Below, one piece after another: positions 6,945-13,340 of a stretch of 18,461 nucleotides of DNA (position 1 is its first letter; each line of letters opens with the position of its first letter). Source of the DNA: Candidatus Pacebacteria bacterium CG10_big_fil_rev_8_21_14_0_10_44_11 (GTDB taxonomy: Bacteria > Patescibacteriota > Microgenomatia > UBA1400 > PJMF01); NCBI GenBank assembly GCA_002772705.1, contig PFDH01000054.1, positions 2,014-20,474 of the forward strand, in the 5' to 3' direction. The notes below the pieces were generated by a model. The model was not told where the DNA came from. It searched no databases and worked only from the letters and a program-made list of their open reading frames with translations. Both the position numbers and the translations under genes were made by a program.

Positions 6945-7018
6945 CGGGGAGTAGCTCAGATGGCTAGAGTGCGTGCTTTGGGAGCATGAGGTCGCAGGTT
7001 CGAGTCCTGTCTCCCCGA
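6945..7018 (+). tRNA. tRNA-Pro (anticodon UGG)
   Basis: Acceptor CGGGGAG pairs with CTCCCCG; D-arm TAGCTCAGATGGCTAGAGT; anticodon stem CGTGC/GCATG encloses TTTGGGA (anticodon TGG); T-arm CGCAGG-TTCGAGT-CCTGT. Discriminator A at 7018. CCA is not encoded. Confidence 0.95.
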
Positions 7019-7060
7019 CAAGTATTTTGCAGGTTTTATATATCCTAATAGGTGTATCAT

Positions 7061-7084
7061 CTATACGTTATTAACAACGTATAG
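7061..7084. promoter_or_regulatory. Perfect 9-bp inverted repeat, candidate operator
   Basis: CTATACGTT (7061-7069) and its exact reverse complement AACGTATAG (7076-7084) flank the 6-bp spacer ATTAAC. The right arm overlaps a TATAGA -10-like box (7080-7085) that lies 8 nt before the TTG start at 7094. The position fits a repressor site for the downstream gene. It could instead act as a weak hairpin ending the tRNA-Pro transcript, but the stem is AT-rich and no T tract follows directly. Confidence 0.45.
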
Positions 7085-7093
7085 AAATAATTT

Positions 7094-7546
7094 TTGCAAA
7101 AAGCAGAGTTAGATACTTCACTAAACCTTCAGAAAGAAATCCAAGAAGTTTGGAGGCAGATACTTGAAGTATTTGAACCACTCGTACTGCAAGCCTTGAG
7201 CGCAGTTGACGTTGAGTTTCCTGAAACATATCTTCGCCCAGGAAAAATTGAGCAGCTAGTCAAAGAGGGCAGGTATCCAATCAACCTAGGATCACCTGAT
7301 TCCGCTGAGGGAAGTCAAACCACTTGGATCCAAATTCCCCCCAGGGGCTATTCACATGAAGACGTAATTTTAGATGATACCTCTAGTTGGTATTGTTTAT
7401 TTCGCAATAAGCGGCGTAGAGGCAAACCACTCACTGGCACTATTTTTCAGGTTTCTTTATCTGAATCTGAAAGTGTGGATAAAAGAATTGCAGCCGAGAG
7501 CACACGGATTGATCTCCAACAGATCAAGGAAAAACATAGAATTTGA
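7094..7546 (+). CDS. Unrecognised protein, 150 aa
   Basis: A soluble, charged protein without signal peptide or membrane segment. It has an N-terminal helical part (about 1-45, LQKEIQEVWRQILEVFEPLV), a middle Pro/Gly-rich part with TWIQIPPRGY and SSWYCLF, a basic patch NKRRRGKP, and a charged C-terminal helix. I do not recognise the family. No ATG is available near the N-terminus; the TTG at 7094 is preferred because a TATAGA box ends 8 nt before it, as in other leaderless starts here. A perfect inverted repeat covers that box, so expression may be controlled by a dimeric DNA-binding protein. The TGA stop (7544-7546) lies inside the -35 box of the next promoter. Confidence 0.6.
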   Translation: MQKAELDTSLNLQKEIQEVWRQILEVFEPLVLQALSAVDVEFPETYLRPGKIEQLVKEGRYPINLGSPDSAEGSQTTWIQIPPRGYSHEDVILDDTSSWYCLFRNKRRRGKPLTGTIFQVSLSESESVDKRIAAESTRIDLQQIKEKHRI

Positions 7547-7570
7547 CAACATCCAACAACATGCTAATAT
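7543..7570 (+). promoter_or_regulatory. Strong sigma-70-type promoter of the secreted-protein gene
   Basis: A consensus -35 TTGACA (7543-7548), a 16-bp spacer and TAATAT (7565-7570) preceded by TGC, that is, a TGn extended -10. This is the closest match to sigma-70 consensus in the window. The -35 overlaps the stop codon of the upstream gene. The predicted start falls at about 7577, on the ATG of a 10-codon ORF. Confidence 0.7.
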
Positions 7571-7576
7571 GGAATT

Positions 7577-7609
7577 ATGAGTGTGTGTAGTAATAAAAGT
7601 ATCAATTAA
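7577..7609 (+). CDS. Putative 10-residue leader peptide
   Basis: ATG at 7577, 6 nt after the TAATAT box, opens a short frame reading MSVCSNKSIN and ending with TAA at 7607-7609, three nt before an intrinsic terminator hairpin. The position between promoter and terminator is that of a leader peptide in an attenuator. The peptide has three serine AGT codons and one cysteine but no run of a single amino acid, so the signal sensed is not obvious. A chance ORF is possible. Confidence 0.35.
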   Translation: MSVCSNKSIN

Positions 7610-7612
7610 CTT

Positions 7613-7637
7613 AATCAGCAGAAGTGCTGATTTTTTT
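7613..7637 (+). terminator. Intrinsic terminator inside the 5' leader
   Basis: AATCAGCA (7613-7620), loop GAAG, and TGCTGATT (7625-7632) form a perfect 8-bp hairpin running straight into a seven-T tract (7631-7637). It lies between the promoter at 7543 and the ATG at 7658, so it must be read through for expression of the downstream gene. This suggests attenuation or a short RNA. Confidence 0.7.
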
Positions 7638-7657
7638 ATTTGAAGGGGGTGAGAAAT

Positions 7658-8221
7658 ATGAATCTTAAGAAAGTTTTAATGGGAGGGGCAGCAACGGCTA
7701 TTATGCTTGGAGCTTCAGCAGTTTCTGTATTGGCGGCAGGGAATGGTGCACAAGTTTATCGTTTTGCTAATGAACCATTTGTTTGGGATGAAACACACGA
7801 ATTGGGTACTCAATTTCCTGGTGCAGCCGAAAAGTTCGGTGAAGATGTTGCGGTTCATTACGAAGCCATGAATGCAGAAACAGTCAGAGTTAAAGTGAAT
7901 GGTGACGTAGAGTGGACATTGACACAACACGGCACAGCTACCATAACAGCGCTTGACGATGGAGCTCTGTTGTACGAAGGACCGTTTCAAGTAGAAGAAA
8001 TTGCTCGCGACAACGGTGGAGACGCCGGTTGTCTAGCAAATGACGGACATGCTTGGTTGGGCAATTGTTCCGCATTGTGGAGTAATTTAGATTTCGCACA
8101 GTATAACTGGAAAATAACCGGTAACTCGGTGGATACATTTAATATAACAATCAAGGGAGCAGGTAATTACTGCTACGGCGGTATCCATGAAGATGGTGCA
8201 TATGGTCCTGGATGTAATTGA
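7658..8221 (+). CDS. Secreted protein of unknown function with four cysteines, 187 aa
   Basis: The N-terminus is a clear Sec signal peptide: two lysines at 4-5, a hydrophobic core rich in Ala, and a likely cleavage after A26 or A27 (VLAA, then GNG). The mature part has no further membrane segment and looks beta-rich (Thr, Val, Gly, Asn). It has four cysteines in GCLAND, GNCS, NYCYGG and PGCN, an even number that could form disulfides, and repeated Trp. No family recognised. The start is fixed by GGGGGTGAG ending 4-5 nt before the ATG; the frame extends upstream to a TTG, but that would put it in the terminator T tract. The stop at 8221 may be secondary: downstream DNA to 8406 still looks coding in other frames. 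Confidence 0.78.
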   Translation: MNLKKVLMGGAATAIMLGASAVSVLAAGNGAQVYRFANEPFVWDETHELGTQFPGAAEKFGEDVAVHYEAMNAETVRVKVNGDVEWTLTQHGTATITALDDGALLYEGPFQVEEIARDNGGDAGCLANDGHAWLGNCSALWSNLDFAQYNWKITGNSVDTFNITIKGAGNYCYGGIHEDGAYGPGCN

Positions 8222-8406
8222 ATATACGGATGATACCAACCAATTTGGTACAGATAGGTACTTCAATTATATTGAGAATGAATATTGTTTATCTACATGG
8301 TGAACTATTATTCAGAAGAAACCCAGCAATTGCTGGAGTCAATGGTATGCTAAATCCAGCTGATGGTTCCTTCGCGATCACCAGGGATAATATCAGAATT
8401 AGATAG
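8202..8406 (+). pseudogene. Frameshifted 3' continuation of the secreted-protein gene
   Basis: After the stop at 8221, coding-like sequence continues in a second frame (IEYTDDTNQFG, then RYFNYIENEY, stop at 8301-8303). It then continues in a third (ELLFRRNPAIAG, then NPADGSFAITRDNI, stop at 8404-8406). An intrinsic terminator begins only 14 nt after that last stop, which is where the original gene would have ended. The simplest reading is a longer secreted protein of about 245 residues broken by two frameshifts. The second-frame piece also has its own ATG (8202), so a 33-codon overlapping ORF is an alternative. Confidence 0.4.
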
Positions 8407-8419
8407 TTTGATCACAATC

Positions 8420-8448
8420 AAAAAGCCTCGTCTCAACGGGGCTTTTTT
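8420..8448 (+). terminator. Intrinsic terminator
   Basis: AAAAAGCCTCG (8420-8430), loop TCTCAA, and CGGGGCTTTTT (8437-8447) form an 11-bp stem with one G-U pair, ending in a six-T tract. It ends the secreted-protein transcript and insulates the following glycosylase gene. Confidence 0.85.
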
Positions 8449-8473
8449 GCGCCTGGTGAACCAACTAATAGGC

Positions 8474-8479
8474 TATAAT
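8474..8479 (+). promoter_or_regulatory. -10 box of the MutY-like gene (leaderless type)
   Basis: A perfect TATAAT, 5 nt before the GTG at 8485, with no Shine-Dalgarno. It also rules out the upstream TTG at 8479, which overlaps the box. Confidence 0.55.
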
Positions 8480-8484
8480 TGAGT

Positions 8485-9285
8485 GTGAAAAACTTCCAAA
8501 ATTTTATTCACTGGTGGTACCAACAACATGGACGGCATGATCTGCCTTGGCGGAAAGATTTTGATCCGTACAAAGTCTTAGTTTCGGAACTAATGCTGCA
8601 ACAAACTCAGGTTGAACGGGTTATTCCAAAGTTCAAAGCCTTTATTAAACAGTTTCCTGATGTAAAGACGCTGGCAGCGGCACCACTCAGCCAAGTTTTG
8701 ATTGCCTGGCAAGGACTTGGCTATAATCGTCGAGCCAAGTATTTGCACTTGACCGCCAAGGCAGTCTTAGAAAAAGGTAGTCAATTTCCAAGTAGTTATG
8801 ACGAGCTACTGCAGCTCCCTGGCATTGGCCCCTACACCGCCAGCGCCACCATGGCATTTGCCTACAATCAGCCAATTACTCTAATTGAAACTAATGTCAG
8901 AGCCGTATTTCTGTACCACTTCTTTCCAGGAAAGCGGCAAGTAGCGGATTCAAAACTCCTACCATTAATTGAGAAAACCCTAGACAAAGAACAACCTCGA
9001 ATCTGGTACTCAGCGCTCATGGATTATGGCGCCACCTTGAAACGATTATTGCCTAATCCTTCCCGCCAAAGCCAACACCATACCAAGCAAAGCAAGTTTG
9101 AAGGCTCGCTCAGACAAACCAGGGGAGAGATTTTAAGGGTCTTGTCTAACCACAGCATACTCAGTCAAAAACAGCTGTTTGCAAAGTTGCAGACAAAAAT
9201 GGATAATCACTTGCCAGCTCTTGAACAATTATTGAATGAAGAACTGGTTTTTATGGATTCTGGAAACCTCAAATTAGCCAACTAA
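8485..9285 (+). CDS. MutY-like A/G-specific adenine glycosylase without iron-sulfur cluster
   Basis: A HhH-GPD base-excision glycosylase of the MutY branch, expected to remove adenine opposite 8-oxoguanine. Numbering from the GTG start: SELMLQQTQV (34-43) contains the catalytic glutamate E35, and LPGIGPYTASA (111-121) is the helix-hairpin-helix. The position of the catalytic aspartate is glutamate (E135 in LIETNVRAV). The usual four-cysteine [4Fe-4S] loop after the core is absent, replaced by NPSRQSQHHTKQSKFEGSLR. There is no MutT-like C-terminal 8-oxoG recognition domain; the last about 65 residues look like a small winged helix. Length is 266 aa against about 350 for full MutY. It heads an operon with the PPAT-DPCK fusion 3 nt downstream. 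Confidence 0.82.
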   Translation: MKNFQNFIHWWYQQHGRHDLPWRKDFDPYKVLVSELMLQQTQVERVIPKFKAFIKQFPDVKTLAAAPLSQVLIAWQGLGYNRRAKYLHLTAKAVLEKGSQFPSSYDELLQLPGIGPYTASATMAFAYNQPITLIETNVRAVFLYHFFPGKRQVADSKLLPLIEKTLDKEQPRIWYSALMDYGATLKRLLPNPSRQSQHHTKQSKFEGSLRQTRGEILRVLSNHSILSQKQLFAKLQTKMDNHLPALEQLLNEELVFMDSGNLKLAN

Positions 9286-9288
9286 TTT

Positions 9289-10230
9289 ATGACGACATAT
9301 CGAAAAATTGGCCTGGGTGGAACGTTTGATCATTTTCACCAAGGTCATCAATCATTTTTATTGTTTGCTTCACAGCTGGCTGATGAGTTGGCCATTGGGG
9401 TGACAATGCCGGCCATGACGGCTCAAAAAAAGTTTTCAACTGCTATTGAACCATACGAAGTCAGAGCGGTAGCGGTTCAAGCCTTTTTGAAAAATTTCAA
9501 CAACTCTGTTCAGATTGTACCCTTAACTGATCAGTTTGGACCAACTTTGACAGGTTCAAGTATCGAGGCAATTGCTGCCACCACTGACACCCAAGCCGGT
9601 GCTCAAGCCATCAATCAGAAACGGGTAGAGCTTGGTTTGGCGGAGCTGCCTATTCACCTACAGCCCATGGCTCCTGATCAATCCGGAGAGGTATTGTCGA
9701 GTGAAAGAATTAGAGCAGGATTAGTTAATCGGGCTGGTTTTGTCTATGCTAGTCTCTTTGAGTCAAATCTAACATTAAGTACACCACAAAAATTATTTTT
9801 CTCTCAAATTCAAGGAAATTTAGTCGAGTTTCCATCACCTACTAAAAATATTTTTGTTGTTGGTGACACCTCTTTAGAAAAGTTTTTGGCTCATCATTGG
9901 CCATATCAACTCGGAATCATTGATTACTTAAAGGAAAGAAAAGACTATCAACCTCATGTGGTAATTGATGAAACTGACGGAGTGGTAAGGGCAAGCAACC
10001 CAGCGGGAGAAATTTCCGCAGAATTGGCGCAAACAATCAAAAAAGCTCTGGTTGAATCCGCCCACCACATCATTGTTTCTGGAGAAGAAGATCTTTCAGC
10101 AGCGGCACTCTTGCTGCTAGCACCCTTAGGCTCATATATTTATTATGGCCAACCCAAACAAGGTATGGTTGAACTACAGGTGACCGAAGCAAAAAAAGAA
10201 GAGGTTCGCACAGTTTTAGCTTCAAAATAA
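9289..10230 (+). CDS. Phosphopantetheine adenylyltransferase fused to DUF359-type (GTP-dependent) dephospho-CoA kinase
   Basis: A predicted bifunctional enzyme for the last two steps of coenzyme A synthesis. Residues 1-155 are a nucleotidyltransferase of the eukaryal/archaeal PPAT type: GGTFDHFHQGH (10-20) carries the HxGH motif, and LSSERIR (136-142) stands for the usual SSTxIR. Residues about 160-305 match DUF359, the archaeal GTP-dependent dephospho-CoA kinase family: VVGDTSLEKFL (190-200), an IID element (210-212), NPAGEIS (237-243), SGEEDLS (264-270) and YYGQPKQGMV (285-294). It lacks the P-loop of ordinary bacterial CoaE. Eukaryotic CoA synthase makes the same pairing, but with a CoaE-type kinase. 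It follows the MutY-like gene by 3 nt. The domain calls come from motif recall. Confidence 0.82.
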   Translation: MTTYRKIGLGGTFDHFHQGHQSFLLFASQLADELAIGVTMPAMTAQKKFSTAIEPYEVRAVAVQAFLKNFNNSVQIVPLTDQFGPTLTGSSIEAIAATTDTQAGAQAINQKRVELGLAELPIHLQPMAPDQSGEVLSSERIRAGLVNRAGFVYASLFESNLTLSTPQKLFFSQIQGNLVEFPSPTKNIFVVGDTSLEKFLAHHWPYQLGIIDYLKERKDYQPHVVIDETDGVVRASNPAGEISAELAQTIKKALVESAHHIIVSGEEDLSAAALLLLAPLGSYIYYGQPKQGMVELQVTEAKKEEVRTVLASK

Positions 10231-10288
10231 CCAACCAATCTAAAACCCGAATCTTTCACAAAACATAAATTGCTGATAGAGTAGAGCC

Positions 10289-11476
10289 ATGTCTTTAGCC
10301 TTAATCTTACGCCCCCAATCACTCGCTGAATTTATTGGTCAAAAACACTTGGTTGGAGAAGATAAACCTCTCAGGATAGCCATTGAGAAAGGTCACGTTT
10401 TTTCGATGATTTTTTGGGGTCCACCAGGTGTGGGTAAAACCACTTTAGCCAGAATGATTGCCCACTCTCAGGGTAGAGAATTTGTTGAGTTCTCAGCTGT
10501 TTCAGCTGGCAAAAAAGACATTCAACAGTTGATGCAGCGGATTGACACCATGCAACAACTCAAACCTCAGCTAGCCCCAATTCTTTTCTTAGATGAGATT
10601 CACCGCTTTAACAAAGCTCAACAAGATTATTTGTTGCCGTTTGTTGAGGAAGGCAGAATTGTCCTCATTGGCGCTACCACCGAAAATCCGAGTTTTGAGA
10701 TTATCTCAGCCCTACTTTCCCGCTCAAAAGTGTTCACTTTACAACCATTAAGTTCGGATGAACTGAAGATCTTAGTGAAACGGGCAATTAAAGAGTTGAT
10801 AAAACAAACTGGCAAAAAGATCAAAGTTGACGCTGAAGCCGAGGCGTGGTTGATTAATTTTTCTGCTGGTGACGCCCGCAAACTCTTAAACCTGGTTGAG
10901 AATACCTTTGAACTTTATTCAAATCTTTCGCTCGACTCACTCAAATCTACCCTCCAAACCAGTGCCATTAAGTATGACAAAGACGGTGAGGAACACTACG
11001 ACACCATCAGCGCCTTTATTAAGTCGATGCGTGCCAGCAACGTTGATGCCGCCCTTTACTACCTCGCCAGAATGGTGCACGCTGGCGAGGATCCCAAGTT
11101 TATCGCCCGAAGAATGGTAATTTTTGCCAGTGAAGACATTGGTCTGGCCGCTCCCACCGCCCTGGTGGTCGCCAACGCGGTGTTTGACGCCGTCACCAAG
11201 ATTGGTTATCCAGAGGCACAAATTAACTTGGCTCATGGTGTGGCATACCTGGCCAACTGCAAGAAAAATCGTTCTGCCTATGACGCCTACTTTTCAGTCC
11301 TGAGAGATGTAGAGCAAACTGGTAACTTGCCAATTCCACTTGAGCTGCGCAACGCCCCAACCAAACTGATGAAGGAGCTGGGCTATGGCAAGGGCTACCA
11401 GATGTACCCAGACCAAAGCAAATCATTACTGCCAGCTAAGCTAAAAAACAAAAAATACTTTTCCAAGTCAACTTAA
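10289..11476 (+). CDS. rarA: RarA/MgsA-type replication-associated AAA+ ATPase
   Basis: A clamp-loader-related AAA+ ATPase that acts at stalled or damaged replication forks. Walker A is GPPGVGKTT (44-52), Walker B is LFLDEIHRF (99-107), sensor 1 lies in LIGATTENPSFE (126-137), and a sensor-2-type GDARKLLNLVE segment follows. The C-terminal half has the family's tetramerisation region with DKDGEEHYDTISAFIKSMR, EDIGLAAPTALVVANAV and the ending GYGKGYQMYPD. Length (395 aa) is slightly short: the usual peptide before PLAxRxRP is missing, so the protein lacks an obvious N-terminal clamp/SSB-binding extension. A weak TAGAGT box is 6 nt before the ATG and no Shine-Dalgarno is seen; transcription could also continue from the PPAT-DPCK gene 58 nt upstream. 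Confidence 0.9.
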   Translation: MSLALILRPQSLAEFIGQKHLVGEDKPLRIAIEKGHVFSMIFWGPPGVGKTTLARMIAHSQGREFVEFSAVSAGKKDIQQLMQRIDTMQQLKPQLAPILFLDEIHRFNKAQQDYLLPFVEEGRIVLIGATTENPSFEIISALLSRSKVFTLQPLSSDELKILVKRAIKELIKQTGKKIKVDAEAEAWLINFSAGDARKLLNLVENTFELYSNLSLDSLKSTLQTSAIKYDKDGEEHYDTISAFIKSMRASNVDAALYYLARMVHAGEDPKFIARRMVIFASEDIGLAAPTALVVANAVFDAVTKIGYPEAQINLAHGVAYLANCKKNRSAYDAYFSVLRDVEQTGNLPIPLELRNAPTKLMKELGYGKGYQMYPDQSKSLLPAKLKNKKYFSKST

Positions 11477-11508
11477 AATTTTCCTACAGTTGATGCAAGC
11501 TAGCTGAG

Positions 11509-11514
11509 TATAGT
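11509..11514 (+). promoter_or_regulatory. -10 box of recQ (leaderless type)
   Basis: TATAGT, 7 nt before the ATG at 11522, with no Shine-Dalgarno between them. A TTGATG lies only 13 bp upstream, too close for a normal -35. Confidence 0.5.
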
Positions 11515-11521
11515 ACCCAGT

Positions 11522-12973
11522 ATGCTTGATCCAGAGGCAGTCTTAAAACAGCACTGGGGGTATTCTTCGTTCCGGTTTACCCAAAAAGAAATTATTCAGT
11601 CAGTGCTGAGTGGGCAAGACACCTTAGCTTTACTGCCCACGGGTGGCGGCAAATCAATCTGCTATCAGATTCCAGCCTTACTATTGCCTGGGCTGACGCT
11701 GGTAATTTCACCCTTAATTTCCCTGATGAAAGATCAAGTTGATCGTTTACTCAGTCTTCAGATTGCCGGTACGTATCTAGCTTCTTCACTGCCAAAGCCA
11801 GAGCTTAACCAACGACTTGAATTATTGGCCCAAGGCAAGTTTAAAATTTGCTATCTTTCGCCAGAAAGAATTCATTCAGCATCAATTTCAAGAGCACTTT
11901 CCAATCAAAAAGTATCATTAGTTGTGGTTGACGAGGCTCATTGCGTCAGTGTTTGGGGCAATGACTTTAGGCCATCGTACAAAAAGATACAAAGTTTTAT
12001 CAATTCATTTTCAGATCGACCAGCAGTTATAGCCCTGACGGCCACTGCCACCGCTGCCACCAAACAAGAGATTATTGCTGATTTGGGACTTCGTTCGCCA
12101 AGGATTTTTACCTCAAGTTTTAAACGAAACATTGCCATTAGAGTGGTTCAGACTGCCTCAGCCAGCCAGCACCAGCTTGAGTTGTTGGCATACCTCAGGC
12201 ACAACCACAAAATCGGCATCATTTATGTTAGTAGCCGCAAGACAGCGGAAGAATTAAGCCACCAGCTCAACCAACTGGCCAGCCTAATTGATATTCCCAG
12301 GACTGGTTACTACCACGCCGGACTGTCAGCACCAGTTAGACAAGAAACTCAAGATCGCTTTCTAGCCAATGAAATAAAAATCTTGGTCGCCACCACTGCT
12401 TTTGGTATGGGGATTGATAAGGGCGACATTGAGTACGTGATTCATTATCACCCTTCATCTTCGTTAGAAAATTATTTTCAGGAAATTGGCAGAGCGGGTC
12501 GGAGTGGTCAACAAGCCGAGGCAATTTGGTTATTCTTTCCACAGCACCTAGCTATCCACACCGGTTTATTAACTAAAAAACCTGATAGCAATCAACACGC
12601 TTTACAACTGCTCAAGGAGGTGGCAATTTTTGCTGCTAATCAAAGCTGCCGAATGCAAAGCGTTCTCAAATACTTTGGCGAAGATTCAGAGCGCTGCCAA
12701 CTGTGTGATCGCTGTTGGCCATCAGACTCACCGCTCCAAGCGCTTACCAAACAGCAACAGACTAATTTAGAAAATCTCCTCAACTGGCGCCAGGCCGTTG
12801 CCAACCACGAAAAAATTGAACCTAACTATGTGCTCACCGACCTGCATCTGGCCTATTTCCTTACTCTACAACCAGCCTCGTTAGCTGATTTGCAGCACAT
12901 ACCAGGCATTGGTCTTGGTTGGCTTGAAAACTGGGGCAAGAGCTTCCTCAAACATCAATGGTACAATAACTAA
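11522..12973 (+). CDS. recQ: RecQ-family ATP-dependent DNA helicase, compact
   Basis: A 3'-5' superfamily 2 helicase for recombination and fork repair. Motif 0/I: FRFTQKEII (17-25) then LLPTGGGKSICYQ (37-49). Motif II: DEAH (137-140), followed by the RecQ aromatic loop in the form CVSVWGNDFRPSY. Motif III: ALTATAT (171-177). Motif V/VI: TTAFGMGIDK (291-300) and QEIGRAGRSG (320-329). Zinc-binding cysteines are C376, C392, C395 and C398. The about 100-residue winged helix that normally follows the zinc site is absent, and a HRDC-like domain (about 413-478, ending PGIGLGWLENWGKSFL) comes next. Length is 483 aa against about 600 for E. coli RecQ. It is likely transcribed from its own -10 box. Confidence 0.9.
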   Translation: MLDPEAVLKQHWGYSSFRFTQKEIIQSVLSGQDTLALLPTGGGKSICYQIPALLLPGLTLVISPLISLMKDQVDRLLSLQIAGTYLASSLPKPELNQRLELLAQGKFKICYLSPERIHSASISRALSNQKVSLVVVDEAHCVSVWGNDFRPSYKKIQSFINSFSDRPAVIALTATATAATKQEIIADLGLRSPRIFTSSFKRNIAIRVVQTASASQHQLELLAYLRHNHKIGIIYVSSRKTAEELSHQLNQLASLIDIPRTGYYHAGLSAPVRQETQDRFLANEIKILVATTAFGMGIDKGDIEYVIHYHPSSSLENYFQEIGRAGRSGQQAEAIWLFFPQHLAIHTGLLTKKPDSNQHALQLLKEVAIFAANQSCRMQSVLKYFGEDSERCQLCDRCWPSDSPLQALTKQQQTNLENLLNWRQAVANHEKIEPNYVLTDLHLAYFLTLQPASLADLQHIPGIGLGWLENWGKSFLKHQWYNN

Positions 12974-13001
12974 GTGATTTTTAGCCCTGTGGAAGGAACA
13001 A

Positions 13002-13340
13002 ATGACAATTACTGAACTCGTCAAACAATATACAGAGATCTCTGATTTTCTTAACCAACACTGGCCACTCAAAAATCAGCAACACCGAACCTTTGCCCGA
13101 ACCATGAAAATTGTTGAAGAACTGGGCGAGTTGTCAGACGAAATTTTGACCAGCATGAACTTGCAGCGAAACTCAAAAATCGCCAAGTTCACTCACCAAA
13201 ACATTGAAGACGAATTCGCCGATGTTTTGGGCTCGCTCGTACTGCTGGGCATTGAACTGGACATTGATGTAGAAAAAGTAATCAAACGAAAAATAGAATT
13301 TACCAAAGAGCGGTTTGAGATGGATCAGTCAACCAACTAA
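13002..13340 (+). CDS. MazG-like nucleotide pyrophosphohydrolase, 112 aa
   Basis: An all-alpha NTP pyrophosphohydrolase of the single-domain MazG-like type. The metal-binding motif is complete: VEELGELSDEI (39-49) supplies the EExxE part, and EDEFADVLGSLVLLG supplies the second acidic ExxD part. Such enzymes hydrolyse (often non-canonical) nucleoside triphosphates to the monophosphate; the substrate here is unknown. AAGGA lies 6 nt before the ATG, and the gene follows recQ by 28 nt, so it is probably the last gene of the recQ unit. Its stop overlaps the stop region of the convergent nuclease gene by 4 nt. Confidence 0.82.
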   Translation: MTITELVKQYTEISDFLNQHWPLKNQQHRTFARTMKIVEELGELSDEILTSMNLQRNSKIAKFTHQNIEDEFADVLGSLVLLGIELDIDVEKVIKRKIEFTKERFEMDQSTN

